Below, piece after piece: positions 37,242 to 46,213 of a stretch of 64,000 nucleotides of DNA. The notes under the pieces are model-generated. The model worked only from the letters and a program-made list of their open reading frames with translations. It was not told the DNA's origin and searched no databases. Both the position numbers and the translations under genes were made by a program. Source of the DNA: CAWCJL01 sp963795775 (GTDB lineage: Bacteria; Acidobacteriota; Terriglobia; Terriglobales; Acidobacteriaceae); assembly GCA_963795775.1 (NCBI GenBank), contig CAWCJL010000005.1, positions 372,001 to 436,000 on the forward strand, given 5' to 3'. Position 1 is the first letter of the stretch, and each line of letters opens with the position of its first letter.

Positions 37242-38843
37242 TTGGCCACCCAAACTTCTCTCCATCACGACAACTGGAAGCCGTCGCACAATCCCTGGGT
37301 TGTCGCACTGACGGTGACGCTTGCCACGTTTATGGAGGTGCTCGACACCTCCATCGCCAACGTCTCGCTGCCGCACATGGCCGGCTCGCTTGGCGCCAGC
37401 CAGGACGAGGCGACCTGGGTTCTGACCAGCTATCTGGTGTCTAGCGCCATTGTGCTGCCCATCTCCGGGTGGCTGGCCTCGCGCTTCGGGCGCAAACGCT
37501 TCTACATGACGTCTGTTGTCATCTTCACGGCGTCGTCCATGCTGTGCGGCTTCGCTCCGTCGCTGCCGCTGCTGATCCTCTTCCGCATTCTGCAGGGCTT
37601 TGGGGGAGGGGGCCTGGCGCCAAGCGAGCAGGCCATCCTGGCGGACACCTTCCCAGTGGAGAAGCGCGGACAGGCCTTCGCTGTCTACGGCATGGCCGTG
37701 GTCGCGGCCCCGGCGATCGGACCAACGCTCGGCGGATGGATCACCGATAACCTGAACTGGCACTGGATCTTCTTTATCAACCTGCCGGTCGGGATCTTGT
37801 CGCTCATTCTGACGAATCGCGTCGTGGAAGACCCGCCCTACCTGATCGAACAGCGGAACTCGACGGCGCCGGTGGATTTCACGGGGCTGGCCCTCGTGGC
37901 CATGGGCGTGGGCACCCTGGAGTTCTTCTTCGACAAGGGCCAGGAGAAGGACTGGTTTGGCTCGCCGGAGATCACGACGGCCTTCATCGTCTCCATGGTC
38001 TTGCTGGTGTTCTTCGTCTTCTGGGAGTGGCGGCATCCCGACCCGATCGTCGACTTGAAGTTGCTGAAGAACCGCAACTTCGGCACGGCCGTGTTTCTGC
38101 AATTTGTGCTCGGGATGGTGCTCTTTGGCACTACCGTGATTGTGCCCCAGTTCCTGCAGACCTTGCTGGGCTACACGGCAGAGCTGGCCGGTGAGGCGCT
38201 GTCGCCGGCGGGCTTCCTAATGATGGCCATGATGCCCATCGCCGGCAAGCTGACCGGGAAAGTGAAGGATGCGCGGAAACTTGTGGCATTCGGCTATGCG
38301 GTGACGGCGCTGGGAATCTATAACCTGACGCGGATGGATCTGGGTGTGAGCTTCGGCACCGTGGTGCTGTGGCGCATGTTCCAGGTGGCGGGGCTGGCCT
38401 TTGTCTTTATTCCCATCAGCACGCTGAATTACGTAGGCGTGCCGCGCGAGAAGAACAACCAGATCTCCAGCTTCTCGAACTTCGCACGGAACCTGGGCGG
38501 GAGCATGGGTACGGCCATGCTGACGACCTTTCTGGCACGTACCGCACAGACGCACCAGACGGCACTTGCGGCCGGCGTGGTCCAGGGCAGCGCACGCTAC
38601 CAGCTTTACATCAGCTCGGCCGCGGCGGCACTGCGCGCACAGGGAATGAGCGCGGCGATGGCGGCAGAAATGGCGGTAGGCCGCGCATACCAGGACATGG
38701 TGCGGCAGGCGGCCATGTTGAGCTACATGAACGCGTTCTTTGTGCTGAGCGTGGTGATCGCGTGCCTGACGCCGCTGCCCTTCATCATGCGACGTCCCCC
38801 GAAGCGCGAGCCGGTGGGCGGTGAGCAAATGAGCGGACATTAG
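37242..38843 (+). CDS. DHA2-family multidrug efflux pump (EmrB/QacA type)
   Basis: A 533-residue MFS transporter with 14 predicted helices. The first helix region PWVVALTVTLATFMEVLDTSIANVSL carries the DHA2 motif D1 (LDTSIANVSLP). Motif A is GWLASRFGRKRFY and motif C is GMAVVAAPAIGPTLGGWI. A proton antiporter of this type in the inner membrane exports drugs or toxic metabolites; EmrB partners are an EmrA adaptor and a TolC channel, neither of which is adjacent. The start is TTG at 37242 (MATQTSLHHDNWKPSHN); no strong ribosome site is visible. It ends 23 bases from the convergent toxin gene. Confidence 0.9.
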   Translation: MATQTSLHHDNWKPSHNPWVVALTVTLATFMEVLDTSIANVSLPHMAGSLGASQDEATWVLTSYLVSSAIVLPISGWLASRFGRKRFYMTSVVIFTASSMLCGFAPSLPLLILFRILQGFGGGGLAPSEQAILADTFPVEKRGQAFAVYGMAVVAAPAIGPTLGGWITDNLNWHWIFFINLPVGILSLILTNRVVEDPPYLIEQRNSTAPVDFTGLALVAMGVGTLEFFFDKGQEKDWFGSPEITTAFIVSMVLLVFFVFWEWRHPDPIVDLKLLKNRNFGTAVFLQFVLGMVLFGTTVIVPQFLQTLLGYTAELAGEALSPAGFLMMAMMPIAGKLTGKVKDARKLVAFGYAVTALGIYNLTRMDLGVSFGTVVLWRMFQVAGLAFVFIPISTLNYVGVPREKNNQISSFSNFARNLGGSMGTAMLTTFLARTAQTHQTALAAGVVQGSARYQLYISSAAAALRAQGMSAAMAAEMAVGRAYQDMVRQAAMLSYMNAFFVLSVVIACLTPLPFIMRRPPKREPVGGEQMSGH

Positions 38844-38866
38844 GCTGGGCAACGCCGCTGGAACAT

Positions 38867-39259
38867 CTACCAGACGCGGTTGACTCCGTAAGCGTCGAAC
38901 GCGCGTTCGTTGCTGACCAGGATCAAATTTTCCGCTTGCGCCTGAGCGATCAGCAGACGATCAAACGGGTCGCGGTGCGCGCCCGGCAGCAGCCCTGCAC
39001 GGACCGAGTGGTCGAGCGTGACTGGAAGCTCACGAAAGCCGAGCCGTCGCAGGCTGCCGGGGAAGTTGTATACGAGCAGCTCCACTTCAGTATTTGGCAG
39101 TTTGCCAAGCCGGAATTTGGTCGCAATCTCCCATCCCGATGCAGCAGAAATAAAAATCTCGTTGCCGAGCGTTGAAAGCACTTCCCGCGCCGTTGTCGAA
39201 AGACGCGGGCTTTCTTGAACGGCCCAAATCAGTGCATGAGCATCCGCGAGATATCTCAC
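38867..39259 (-). CDS. PIN-domain toxin (VapC type)
   Basis: A 130-residue PIN-domain RNase. The acidic residues are Asp6 (YLADAHALIWAVQ), Glu44 (AASGWEIATKFRLGKL), Asp97 and Asp100 (AHRDPFDRLLIAQA); the C-terminal LVSNERAFDAYGV replaces the usual TxD with SNE, so the fourth acid is uncertain. PIN toxins cleave tRNA, rRNA or mRNA and are held inactive by their antitoxin. It overlaps the antitoxin stop by 4 bases and sits second in the operon, the usual order. It lies in otherwise housekeeping surroundings, suggesting a mobile or recently acquired module. Confidence 0.92.
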   Translation of the reverse strand: MRYLADAHALIWAVQESPRLSTTAREVLSTLGNEIFISAASGWEIATKFRLGKLPNTEVELLVYNFPGSLRRLGFRELPVTLDHSVRAGLLPGAHRDPFDRLLIAQAQAENLILVSNERAFDAYGVNRVW

Positions 39260-39507
39260 TCTTCTTCGCTGTCCTCACAATTCCAGAGGCGCAATTCGTC
39301 TTCCGGCAGCGGATCGTTGATCTCATCACCCACGTCCATCATGCCTGCGAAAATGCCAAGGTGCCGCCGCTTGGGTGCGGGGTCGATCGGCACCAGCCGG
39401 GCCACGGGCGTCTTGCCGCGCGAGATGATGATTTCCTCGCCCTGCTGCGCCTGCTCGATCAGCCGGGAAAGGTTTGTCTTTGCCTGGTGAATGGTCGCAG
39501 TCCGCAT
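39256..39507 (-). CDS. Phd/YefM-family antitoxin
   Basis: An 83-residue antitoxin. The N-terminal DNA-binding and dimerisation part reads IHQAKTNLSRLIEQAQQGEE then IIISRGKTPVARLVPI, the Phd/YefM signature. The acidic C-terminus (DPLPEDELRLWNCEDSEEE) is the likely toxin-binding tail. The start codon follows AGGAGGT at good spacing. The gene overlaps the toxin by 4 bases and is preceded by two TTAGCTAA palindromes, which fit autoregulation by the antitoxin-toxin complex. Confidence 0.92.
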   Translation of the reverse strand: MRTATIHQAKTNLSRLIEQAQQGEEIIISRGKTPVARLVPIDPAPKRRHLGIFAGMMDVGDEINDPLPEDELRLWNCEDSEEE

Positions 39508-39521
39508 TGAGTGACCTCCTG

Positions 39522-39544
39522 TTAGCTAATCCAAATTTAGCTAA
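39522..39544. promoter_or_regulatory. toxin-antitoxin operator, two TTAGCTAA palindromes
   Basis: Two identical 8-bp palindromes TTAGCTAA at 39522-39529 and 39537-39544 have centres 15 bases apart, about 1.5 helical turns, and lie directly upstream of the antitoxin ribosome site. They are AT-rich in a GC-rich region and probably overlap the promoter. This arrangement matches cooperative binding of Phd-type antitoxin dimers. Confidence 0.75.
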
Positions 39545-39567
39545 AGCTCTGTTTCGGGGTCAATCGC

Positions 39568-40167
39568 CTACATCGGCAGGTGCCGCGTGTGCTCCGCGCG
39601 AACGTCATCGGACGTAAACAGGCTCAGGAAGGGAGCACCCTTCGCAGCGTCCTCAACGGCGGGGCGGCCCTTTGCTTCCAACCGCTCCACAAGCGCGACG
39701 ACGGCGACCGGCCGCATGCCGGCCGCACGCGCGGCCTGAATGGCCGTAATGGTGGACGCGCCCGTGGTACACACGTCGTCCACGATGAGCACCGGGGCGT
39801 TTTCCTCGCTGAAACCCTCGATGCGGCGGGCTGTGCCGTGCGCTTTCTCGGCCTTGCGAACGAGGAAGCCATGGATCAGGCGGGTGCCCGGAGTGGCCAG
39901 CGCGCGGTAAGCGCTAGCCGTGGCCACGTTGGAGACGATCGGGTCGGCCCCCAGCGTGAGGCCGCCTACGGCATGCGGAGCCAGGTGGTGATGGTCCAGC
40001 AGGTCAAGAATGGCGAGTCCGGTAAGGCGACCGCCCTCGGCGTGCAGCGTAGTAGAGCGGCAGTCGATGTAGTAATCGCTGCGGCCACCGGAAGAGAGCT
40101 GGAAATCACCGAGGCGGAAGGAAAGGCGCGCAAGAAGAGTGAGGAGCGCAGAGCGCGGAGTCGTCAT
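39568..40167 (-). CDS. pyrE: orotate phosphoribosyltransferase PyrE
   Basis: PyrE joins orotate and PRPP to give OMP in pyrimidine synthesis. The PRPP-binding motif is VLIVDDVCTTGAST, the flexible catalytic loop is RKAEKAHGTARRIEG, and the N-terminal LGDFQLSSGGRSDYYIDCRST is the usual orotate-side signature. At 199-201 residues the length is normal. The ATG at 40167 was preferred because GGGGTG lies just upstream; a GTG two codons earlier (40173) is possible. It lies 63 bases after the MFS gene, running the same way. Confidence 0.93.
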   Translation of the reverse strand: MTTPRSALLTLLARLSFRLGDFQLSSGGRSDYYIDCRSTTLHAEGGRLTGLAILDLLDHHHLAPHAVGGLTLGADPIVSNVATASAYRALATPGTRLIHGFLVRKAEKAHGTARRIEGFSEENAPVLIVDDVCTTGASTITAIQAARAAGMRPVAVVALVERLEAKGRPAVEDAAKGAPFLSLFTSDDVRAEHTRHLPM

Positions 40168-40230
40168 CGCCACCCCAGTGTAGCGCGGTGGGTTGGGATG
40201 AATCCGATGGCCAGCGAAGGATGGGCCGGC

Positions 40231-41556
40231 TCAGGCGAGGCGAGTACGCCCGGTCACCCGCTCCGCTACGATGAGCGAGAGCAGCAGCATACCGGAGGCG
40301 ACGAAGAACGGCATGCCTGGTAGATGAATCCATGCGCCGGGCCCGATCGATTTGCTGAAGATGTAAGTAAAAAACCCGGGGCCAACCAGCCCGGCGATGC
40401 CGCGCAAGCTGTTGATCGCTCCCTGGAGCTGGCCCTGTTCCGAGGGCCCGATGCCGCGCGACATGACGCTCTGGGCGGACGGCCAGGCCAGAGACATCAG
40501 GTTCAAGACGGGCAGAGCGAGCCAGAACAGCAGGCCGGTTTTCGAAAGGCCAAAGCAGGTATAGCCAATCGCGCCTCCAAGGTAGCCGAGCAGGATGGCT
40601 CCGCGCTCGCCGACCTTCGCCACCACCCGCTTCACCAGAAATGCGCCATAGATGATGGTGAACACGCCGATGGTGGCGAGCGACAACCCGACGGTGCGAT
40701 CGCTCCAGCCGTAACGAAAATCCGCGTAGATGACGTAGACGTTGATAAGCGACTGCTGCGCGATGTACCCCAGGAGCAGCAATGCGGAGAGGCCGATCAA
40801 GGTGCTGGTCCGGCTGAGGAGCGAAAGCGACCCCACTGGGTTGGCGTGCTTCCAGGAGAACGGGCTGCGGTCTTTGACGCGCAGCGATTCGGGCAGGACG
40901 AACAGTCCGTAGCACCCGTTTACCAGGCTCAGAAGGGCGGCGACCCAGAAGGGCAGGCGCGGGTTGATGTTGCCCAGCAGACCGCCAATCGCGGGGCCGA
41001 GCACGAAACCCACACCGAACGCAGCGTTCAGGATGCCAAACGCAGTGGCGCGCTTTTCCTTCGGGGTGACGTCCGCCATGTAGGCCATCGCGGTCGGGAT
41101 GCTTGATGCCGTCAGGCCGGAGATAAGGCGTCCCAGGAAAAGCCAACTGAGCTGCGGCGCCCAAGCCATCACCAGGTAGTCGAGACCGAGCCCGAAGTTC
41201 GAGAGCAGCACCACCGGCCGGCGGCCGAAACGGTCAGACAGCGATCCGAGGACGGGGGAGAAGAAGAATTGCATGCCCGCGAAGACCGTGCCGAAAAGGC
41301 CGAGCATCTGCGCCGCGCTCGCCTCGTTGCCATGCAGGAACCCGGTGATGAGCCGCGGCAACACCGGGGCGATCATCCCCATTGCCAGCATGTCCAGGGT
41401 TACGGTGAGGAAGATAAACGCGGCCGCGGCGCGGCGTCCTTTGGGGGCGGAGAGGGGAATCGCGCTGCCCGCCGGGCGCGAGATGACCTCCGGCTCCGCG
41501 AGCAGCGGGTTGGGTTGCGAAGCAGGGTCGGATGCATCTTCGGGATAGAGCGACAT
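40231..41556 (-). CDS. MFS transporter, TetA-like drug efflux family
   Basis: A 441-residue, 12-helix MFS protein. The N-terminal cytosolic tail is followed by a first helix (AAAFIFLTVTLDMLAMGMIAPVLPRLI) carrying the TetA-type D-x-L-A-x-G-x-I pattern. Motif A is GSLSDRFGRRPVVLLSNFGLG, and motif C is GFVLGPAIGGLLG. It most resembles DHA1/TetA(A)-type exporters, which pump tetracyclines or other drugs with protons. A resistance phenotype cannot be inferred from sequence alone. No TetR regulator is adjacent. Confidence 0.88.
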   Translation of the reverse strand: MSLYPEDASDPASQPNPLLAEPEVISRPAGSAIPLSAPKGRRAAAAFIFLTVTLDMLAMGMIAPVLPRLITGFLHGNEASAAQMLGLFGTVFAGMQFFFSPVLGSLSDRFGRRPVVLLSNFGLGLDYLVMAWAPQLSWLFLGRLISGLTASSIPTAMAYMADVTPKEKRATAFGILNAAFGVGFVLGPAIGGLLGNINPRLPFWVAALLSLVNGCYGLFVLPESLRVKDRSPFSWKHANPVGSLSLLSRTSTLIGLSALLLLGYIAQQSLINVYVIYADFRYGWSDRTVGLSLATIGVFTIIYGAFLVKRVVAKVGERGAILLGYLGGAIGYTCFGLSKTGLLFWLALPVLNLMSLAWPSAQSVMSRGIGPSEQGQLQGAINSLRGIAGLVGPGFFTYIFSKSIGPGAWIHLPGMPFFVASGMLLLSLIVAERVTGRTRLA

Positions 41557-41652
41557 GCGTGAGCGACAAGTGTAGCGTGAGCGCGTTTGCAGGAAGGGAA
41601 GTCAAGACCGTGCCTGTCACATCCCAGGCAGACAGCGAGGGGTTCGGCCTAA

Positions 41653-42717
41653 CTAGCTGCGGAGTTTTTCGAGGTGACGGAAGCCGCTGGTCGAAAGAAA
41701 AAGCAGCAGGAAGATGGTTCCGTTGTAGCAGGCGTGCACAAAGGCGCTGGCGGCGAGGGAGTGCGTCCGCAGCCGCACAATGCACAGCACCAGGCTGACG
41801 CTGAAGAGCACACCGAGCGGCGCGTAAGCATGAGCCAGTTGCTCGGAGTGGAGCAGGGCAAAACCGATGCTGGTGATGATCGTGGCAAAGACCATCGCAG
41901 GCCCGCTCCAGTGCGGGTCTCCATCGCGGGTGGGCCATGGTGCGGAAGGGATCGCCGCCTGCCGTTCGACGCGGACCCGCAGCGGGTCTCGTTCCTCTGC
42001 GTGGCCAAGGGCGGAGTCGTACGCCTCGAGACGCGGTCGGGCGGACGTCGGGTCCATGCTCAGCGTCGCGCGCTCTACCGGATACACAATGCTGTTGCGG
42101 TAATGCGGGCCATGTGCGATCCAGTCCCACGCATTCGCGAGCGAAGGCAGCAGGAAGCCGCGGAATGCGAGTTCTTCAAAGAACGGAGCCACGGTCACCC
42201 CGAAGAGGGCCACAATCCATACGCCGACCGGGTTCTGGAAGAACTTGTCAATGGGCAGGCTCTTCGGAATTGGGAGAAAGTTCGAGAGCAACTGCACGGA
42301 AATGCTGAGGATGACGCCGATGCCCGCCAGCCAGGGCAGGAAGCGGCGGACGGTGGCGCTGTTCCAGCGAAGGCCGCGAAGCAAAGGCTCATGCCACAGG
42401 CGAGGGAAGACAAGCCACGCTATCCATACAGCGATGCCGTACATTGCCGCTTCCAGCGGGATGACAATGCGCGGGTCGGTCTGGAGCTGTGCGAACGTTT
42501 CGTGCCGGAATGGGGGCAGGTGTTCGACAAAGCCCGTCAGGACGAGGCCGACGAGCAGCCCGGCCAGCACCAGCATGGCCACGAACAGGGCCATGTGCCC
42601 GAGGTGGGGAATGCTGCCGGGGCGGGAAGCTGCAGGCAGCGCTTCGTCTTCGTTCTCCCGTGGCAGGGGAGCCGGGCTGACAAGCGGCGGCGGGATGAGC
42701 TCTGGGTCGGCGGACAT
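41653..42717 (-). CDS. CPBP (Abi) family intramembrane metalloprotease
   Basis: A 354-residue membrane protein. The CPBP motifs are present: motif 1 EELAFRG (Glu181, Glu182, Arg186), motif 2 FALLHSEQLAH (His290) and motif 3 FVHACYNGTIF (His328, Asn332). These place it with the Rce1/CPBP proteases that cleave within or beside membranes. Between motifs 1 and 2 lies an unusual hydrophilic insertion of about 75 residues (about 195-270, rich in Asp/Glu/Arg/Pro: VERATLSMDPTSARPRLEA, HAEERDPLRVRVERQ). The substrate is unknown. It starts 9 bases after the end of uvrA, so it may be co-transcribed with it. Confidence 0.88.
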   Translation of the reverse strand: MSADPELIPPPLVSPAPLPRENEDEALPAASRPGSIPHLGHMALFVAMLVLAGLLVGLVLTGFVEHLPPFRHETFAQLQTDPRIVIPLEAAMYGIAVWIAWLVFPRLWHEPLLRGLRWNSATVRRFLPWLAGIGVILSISVQLLSNFLPIPKSLPIDKFFQNPVGVWIVALFGVTVAPFFEELAFRGFLLPSLANAWDWIAHGPHYRNSIVYPVERATLSMDPTSARPRLEAYDSALGHAEERDPLRVRVERQAAIPSAPWPTRDGDPHWSGPAMVFATIITSIGFALLHSEQLAHAYAPLGVLFSVSLVLCIVRLRTHSLAASAFVHACYNGTIFLLLFLSTSGFRHLEKLRS

Positions 42718-42725
42718 GGTCGGGG

Positions 42726-45605
42726 CTATTGGAGAGCGAGCGCCGCTTTCCGGGTGCCTTTCAGCTTACCGTTGTTCTTGCCGTTGCTGGAAGCTCTTCC
42801 GTTGGCATCCTGCGATGCGGAAGCGGGAAAATGACGCTGCAGAAAGGCCGCAGTGTGCGATTGGGCGACGCGGGCGACCTCCTCTGGCGTGCCTTCAGCG
42901 ACGATCGTGCCGCCTTCCTCACCGCCCTCCGGGCCGAGATCCAGTATCCAGTCGGCGTTGCGGATCACGTCCAGGTTGTGCTCGATGATGATGATCGTGT
43001 TGCCGAGGTCGGTAAGCCGGTGAAGCACTTCGAGCAGCTTGCGCACGTCGTCGAAGTGGAGCCCGGTCGTCGGCTCATCGAGCAGGTAGAGCGTTTTGCC
43101 GGTCTGGCGCTTGGACAGTTCACGGGCGAGCTTCATCCGCTGTGCTTCGCCTCCGGAGAGCGTGGTTGCCGCCTGCCCTAGATGGATGTAGCCGAGCCCG
43201 ACATCCACTAACGTTTGCAGCTTGTTGTGGACCTGCGGAATGTCGGCGAGCACGGGCACGGCATCCTCGATCGCGAGCTCCAGGATGTCGGCAATGGAGT
43301 AGCCATTGAAGCGCACGGAGAGTGTTTCCTGATTGTAGCGGCGTCCGTTACACACGTCGCACAGGACGTACACATCCGGCAGGAAGTTCATCTCGATGCG
43401 GCGCTGGCCCTCGCCCTGGCAGGCTTCGCAGCGCCCACCCGCGACATTGAAAGAGAAGCGTCCCGGCTTGTAGCCGCGCTCGCGTGATTCGGGCAGCATG
43501 GCGAAAAGATCGCGGATCGCGGTAAAAACGCCGGTGTAGGTCGCGGGGTTGGAACGCGGTGTGCGGCCAATAGGGGACTGGTCGATGCGAATGACTTTGT
43601 CGATCTGCTCGACTCCCTTGATAGCGCGGTGCTCGCCGGGCATCTCGCGCGATTTGTAGAGTTCGCGGGCCAGCGCGCGGTACAGGATGTCGTTGACGAG
43701 CGTGCTTTTCCCGGAACCGGAAACGCCGGTGACCACGGTCATCACGCCGAGGGGGAAGCGCGCCGTCACGTTCTTGAGATTGTGGCTGCGCGCCCCTTCT
43801 ACCGTGATCCAGTTCTGACCAATAGCCCGCGGCTCGGGGCGATGGAGGATCCCGGTCTCGCCGGAAAGGTAGCGTCCCGTAAGCGACGCCGGCGTTTCCA
43901 TGATGTGTGCGGGCGTGCCCTGGGCGACTACGTGGCCGCCGAGTTTGCCGGCTCCGGGACCGAGGTCGAGCACGTAATCGGCGTGGCGGATGGTGTCTTC
44001 GTCATGTTCGACCACCAGCACGGTGTTGCCCAGGTCACGTAGAGACTCAAGCGCGGCAATGAGCTTCTGGTTATCGCGCTGGTGGAGCCCGATGGAAGGT
44101 TCGTCAAGCACGTAGAGCACGCCGCGCAGGCGGGAGCCGATCTGCGTCGCCAGGCGGATGCGCTGGCCTTCGCCGCCGGACAGCGTGGCTGCGTTGCGGT
44201 CGAGCGAAAGATAGTTGAGGCCGACGGCGTTGAGGAACTCGAGGCGCTCCACGATCTCGCGCTGGAGGCGGCTGGCAATGAGCGCTTCGCGATGTGAAAA
44301 CTGCAGGCCGCGGGCCACGTTGACCGAGCGCCCGATGGGCAGGCTGGTGAAGTCGGCGATGGAGAGAGAACCGATCTTGACGGCCAGCGAGGCGGGGCGC
44401 AGCCGCTTGCCCTGGCATACCGGACAGGTGGTGGCCGACATGTAGTTCATCAGCCACTCGCGGTAGCTGTCAGACCTGGACTCTTCAAGCGAATCGCGCA
44501 GCCAGGCGATGATGCCGTGAAAGCCAGTGCGCGGCGATTCGTTCTCGCCCGGACCATAAAGCAACAGCTTTTGTTGCTTTTCCGTGAGCTGCTCGAAAGG
44601 CTTGGCAAGGGGAATCTTGTGGGCTTGCGCAGCCAGCTTTATCAGGCGCTGCAGATATTGCGAGCCGGAGCCGGGCCCGAGTGCACCGTCCAGCAGCGGC
44701 TTTGACCAGTCCGTGATCAATTTCGCGGGATCGAAGTCGTAGATGCTGCCGAGCCCGTGACATTCCGGACATGCACCATAAGTGCTATTGAAAGAGAAGC
44801 TCCGCGGCTCCAACTTAGGGATGTCGAGGCCGCAGTCCGGGCACGCCATCGAGGACGAGTAAAGCTGCTCGGTACCATCGGAATTGCCGATGACCACCAG
44901 GCCGTTGGCGAGTTGAAGCGCCTTGCCTACCGAGCCCTCGAGCCGCTTCGTCTGTGCGTCGTTTGGCCCGGGTTTGAGCACGATCCGGTCGATGACTGCT
45001 TCGATGGTGTGGTTCTTGCGTTTCTCGAGTTGGATGGGGTCGGCGAGGTCGCGCATTTCGCCGTCGATGCGAGCACGGAAACCCTGCTGGTCTAGGGAGT
45101 CGAGCAGGTCCTTGAACTCGCCCTTGCGGCCGCGAACGACGGGCGCGTAGATGGTGAGGCGTTCGCCCGAAGGCAGGGCCAGAATGCGTTCCACAATCTG
45201 TTCCGCAGACTGCCGGGAGATGGGCTTGCCGCAGTTGGGGCAGTGGGGGACGCCAACAGAGGCGTAAAGCAGCCGGAGATAGTCGTAGATCTCCGTGATA
45301 GTGCCAACGGTCGAACGAGGGCTGCGGCTCGTGGTCTTCTGCTCAATCGAGATGGCGGGGCTGAGTCCCTCGATAGAGTCAACGTCGGGCCGCTCGATCT
45401 GATCGAGGAACTGGCGGGCGTAGGCCGAGAGGGTTTCGACGTAGCGGCGCTGTCCTTCGGCATAGATGGTATCGAAGGCGAGCGAGGATTTGCCCGAGCC
45501 GGAGAGTCCGGTGATGACGGTGAGGGTGTTGCGCGGGATCTGGACGCTGATGTCCTGGAGATTATGCTGACGGGCTCCGCGGACAGTGATGTTTGTGATC
45601 GACAT
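42726..45605 (-). CDS. uvrA: excinuclease ABC subunit A UvrA
   Basis: UvrA scans DNA for bulky lesions as a dimer and loads UvrB. The start at 45605 (MSITNITVRGARQHNLQDIS) is the normal N-terminus; a longer 28-residue in-frame extension is unlikely. Walker A motifs are GLSGSGKSS (about residue 31) and GVSGSGKST (about 640). Signature regions are ATLSGGEGQRIRLATQIGS and TTLSGGEAQRMKLA. Zinc fingers are CPDCGLD...CPECHG and CEACQGEG...CDVCNG. At 959 residues it is slightly longer than E. coli UvrA (940) because of a Lys-rich tail (ASSNGKNNGKLKG). Confidence 0.96.
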   Translation of the reverse strand: MSITNITVRGARQHNLQDISVQIPRNTLTVITGLSGSGKSSLAFDTIYAEGQRRYVETLSAYARQFLDQIERPDVDSIEGLSPAISIEQKTTSRSPRSTVGTITEIYDYLRLLYASVGVPHCPNCGKPISRQSAEQIVERILALPSGERLTIYAPVVRGRKGEFKDLLDSLDQQGFRARIDGEMRDLADPIQLEKRKNHTIEAVIDRIVLKPGPNDAQTKRLEGSVGKALQLANGLVVIGNSDGTEQLYSSSMACPDCGLDIPKLEPRSFSFNSTYGACPECHGLGSIYDFDPAKLITDWSKPLLDGALGPGSGSQYLQRLIKLAAQAHKIPLAKPFEQLTEKQQKLLLYGPGENESPRTGFHGIIAWLRDSLEESRSDSYREWLMNYMSATTCPVCQGKRLRPASLAVKIGSLSIADFTSLPIGRSVNVARGLQFSHREALIASRLQREIVERLEFLNAVGLNYLSLDRNAATLSGGEGQRIRLATQIGSRLRGVLYVLDEPSIGLHQRDNQKLIAALESLRDLGNTVLVVEHDEDTIRHADYVLDLGPGAGKLGGHVVAQGTPAHIMETPASLTGRYLSGETGILHRPEPRAIGQNWITVEGARSHNLKNVTARFPLGVMTVVTGVSGSGKSTLVNDILYRALARELYKSREMPGEHRAIKGVEQIDKVIRIDQSPIGRTPRSNPATYTGVFTAIRDLFAMLPESRERGYKPGRFSFNVAGGRCEACQGEGQRRIEMNFLPDVYVLCDVCNGRRYNQETLSVRFNGYSIADILELAIEDAVPVLADIPQVHNKLQTLVDVGLGYIHLGQAATTLSGGEAQRMKLARELSKRQTGKTLYLLDEPTTGLHFDDVRKLLEVLHRLTDLGNTIIIIEHNLDVIRNADWILDLGPEGGEEGGTIVAEGTPEEVARVAQSHTAAFLQRHFPASASQDANGRASSNGKNNGKLKGTRKAALALQ

Positions 45606-45910
45606 GGATGAGTGGCGGTAGTAGCCGGTTGCGCTGGAGGTCTCCGTGAACCGAGCAGGAACGCGTGGGCATGGAAGCTCGATCAGCACAGCCTGTAGCA
45701 GGAAGTGCGCATCGGAAAAGTCAGGGGATGCGGAGGAAAACGCTCTTTCCGTATCTTATTCGGCAACAGAAACAGGGGTCAACGTGCGGTTTGGTTCTGC
45801 GAAAATCACATCGAACAAGTTGAGAGAACGAGCGGAACCGGCACGCGGCACCCAGGCAAACACATCGGGGCAGTAAACGGGCTGTAGACGACAGGTCGCA
45901 AAGGGCATTT
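45606..45910. other. intergenic region between divergent uvrA and small membrane gene
   Basis: A 305-base gap expected to hold both promoters. No SOS-box-like palindrome could be recognised with confidence, and no gene-like frame survives scrutiny. An AAGGG ribosome-like site at the end serves the next gene. Confidence 0.4.
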
Positions 45911-46105
45911 ATGGATGCAATGAATCTGCTGGGTTTGACATGTGCGGTTCTGGCTGCGCTGGCTTTGGGTGTTCTGCTTGGGTATGGAGCGTGCCAAGGG
46001 CTTTTTGCTCTGCTGAAAGTGCACGCGCGTTCGTTGTCGGTTGCGGCCGGCGGAGCCAAGTTGGGCGCCGACCGTCCGGTCCCACAGGTACAGACTGTCT
46101 CCTAG
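45911..46105 (+). CDS. small single-helix membrane protein
   Basis: A 64-residue protein with AAGGG 7 bases before the ATG. Residues about 6-35 form one hydrophobic segment (LLGLTCAVLAALALGVLLG) followed by the conserved-looking YGACQGLFALLKVHARS and a short hydrophilic tail. Small proteins of this layout recur in acidobacterial genomes without a known role. It stands alone between uvrA and the STN-domain gene. Confidence 0.55.
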   Translation: MDAMNLLGLTCAVLAALALGVLLGYGACQGLFALLKVHARSLSVAAGGAKLGADRPVPQVQTVS

Positions 46106-46213
46106 ACGCAAGCGGCCAATTGGTAGCAGCTCTCAGAATGACGGAACGCCAGATCTTCTCATTGTCTGAAGTCTGCGCCGTTATCGGGTCCCGGCAGCAG
46201 CAAAGTGATCCCG

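Noticed and set aside
45606..45910. SOS box upstream of uvrA
   Set aside because: CGAACAAGTTGA-like sequence is present but does not match a known LexA consensus well enough, and the acidobacterial LexA site is not known to me.
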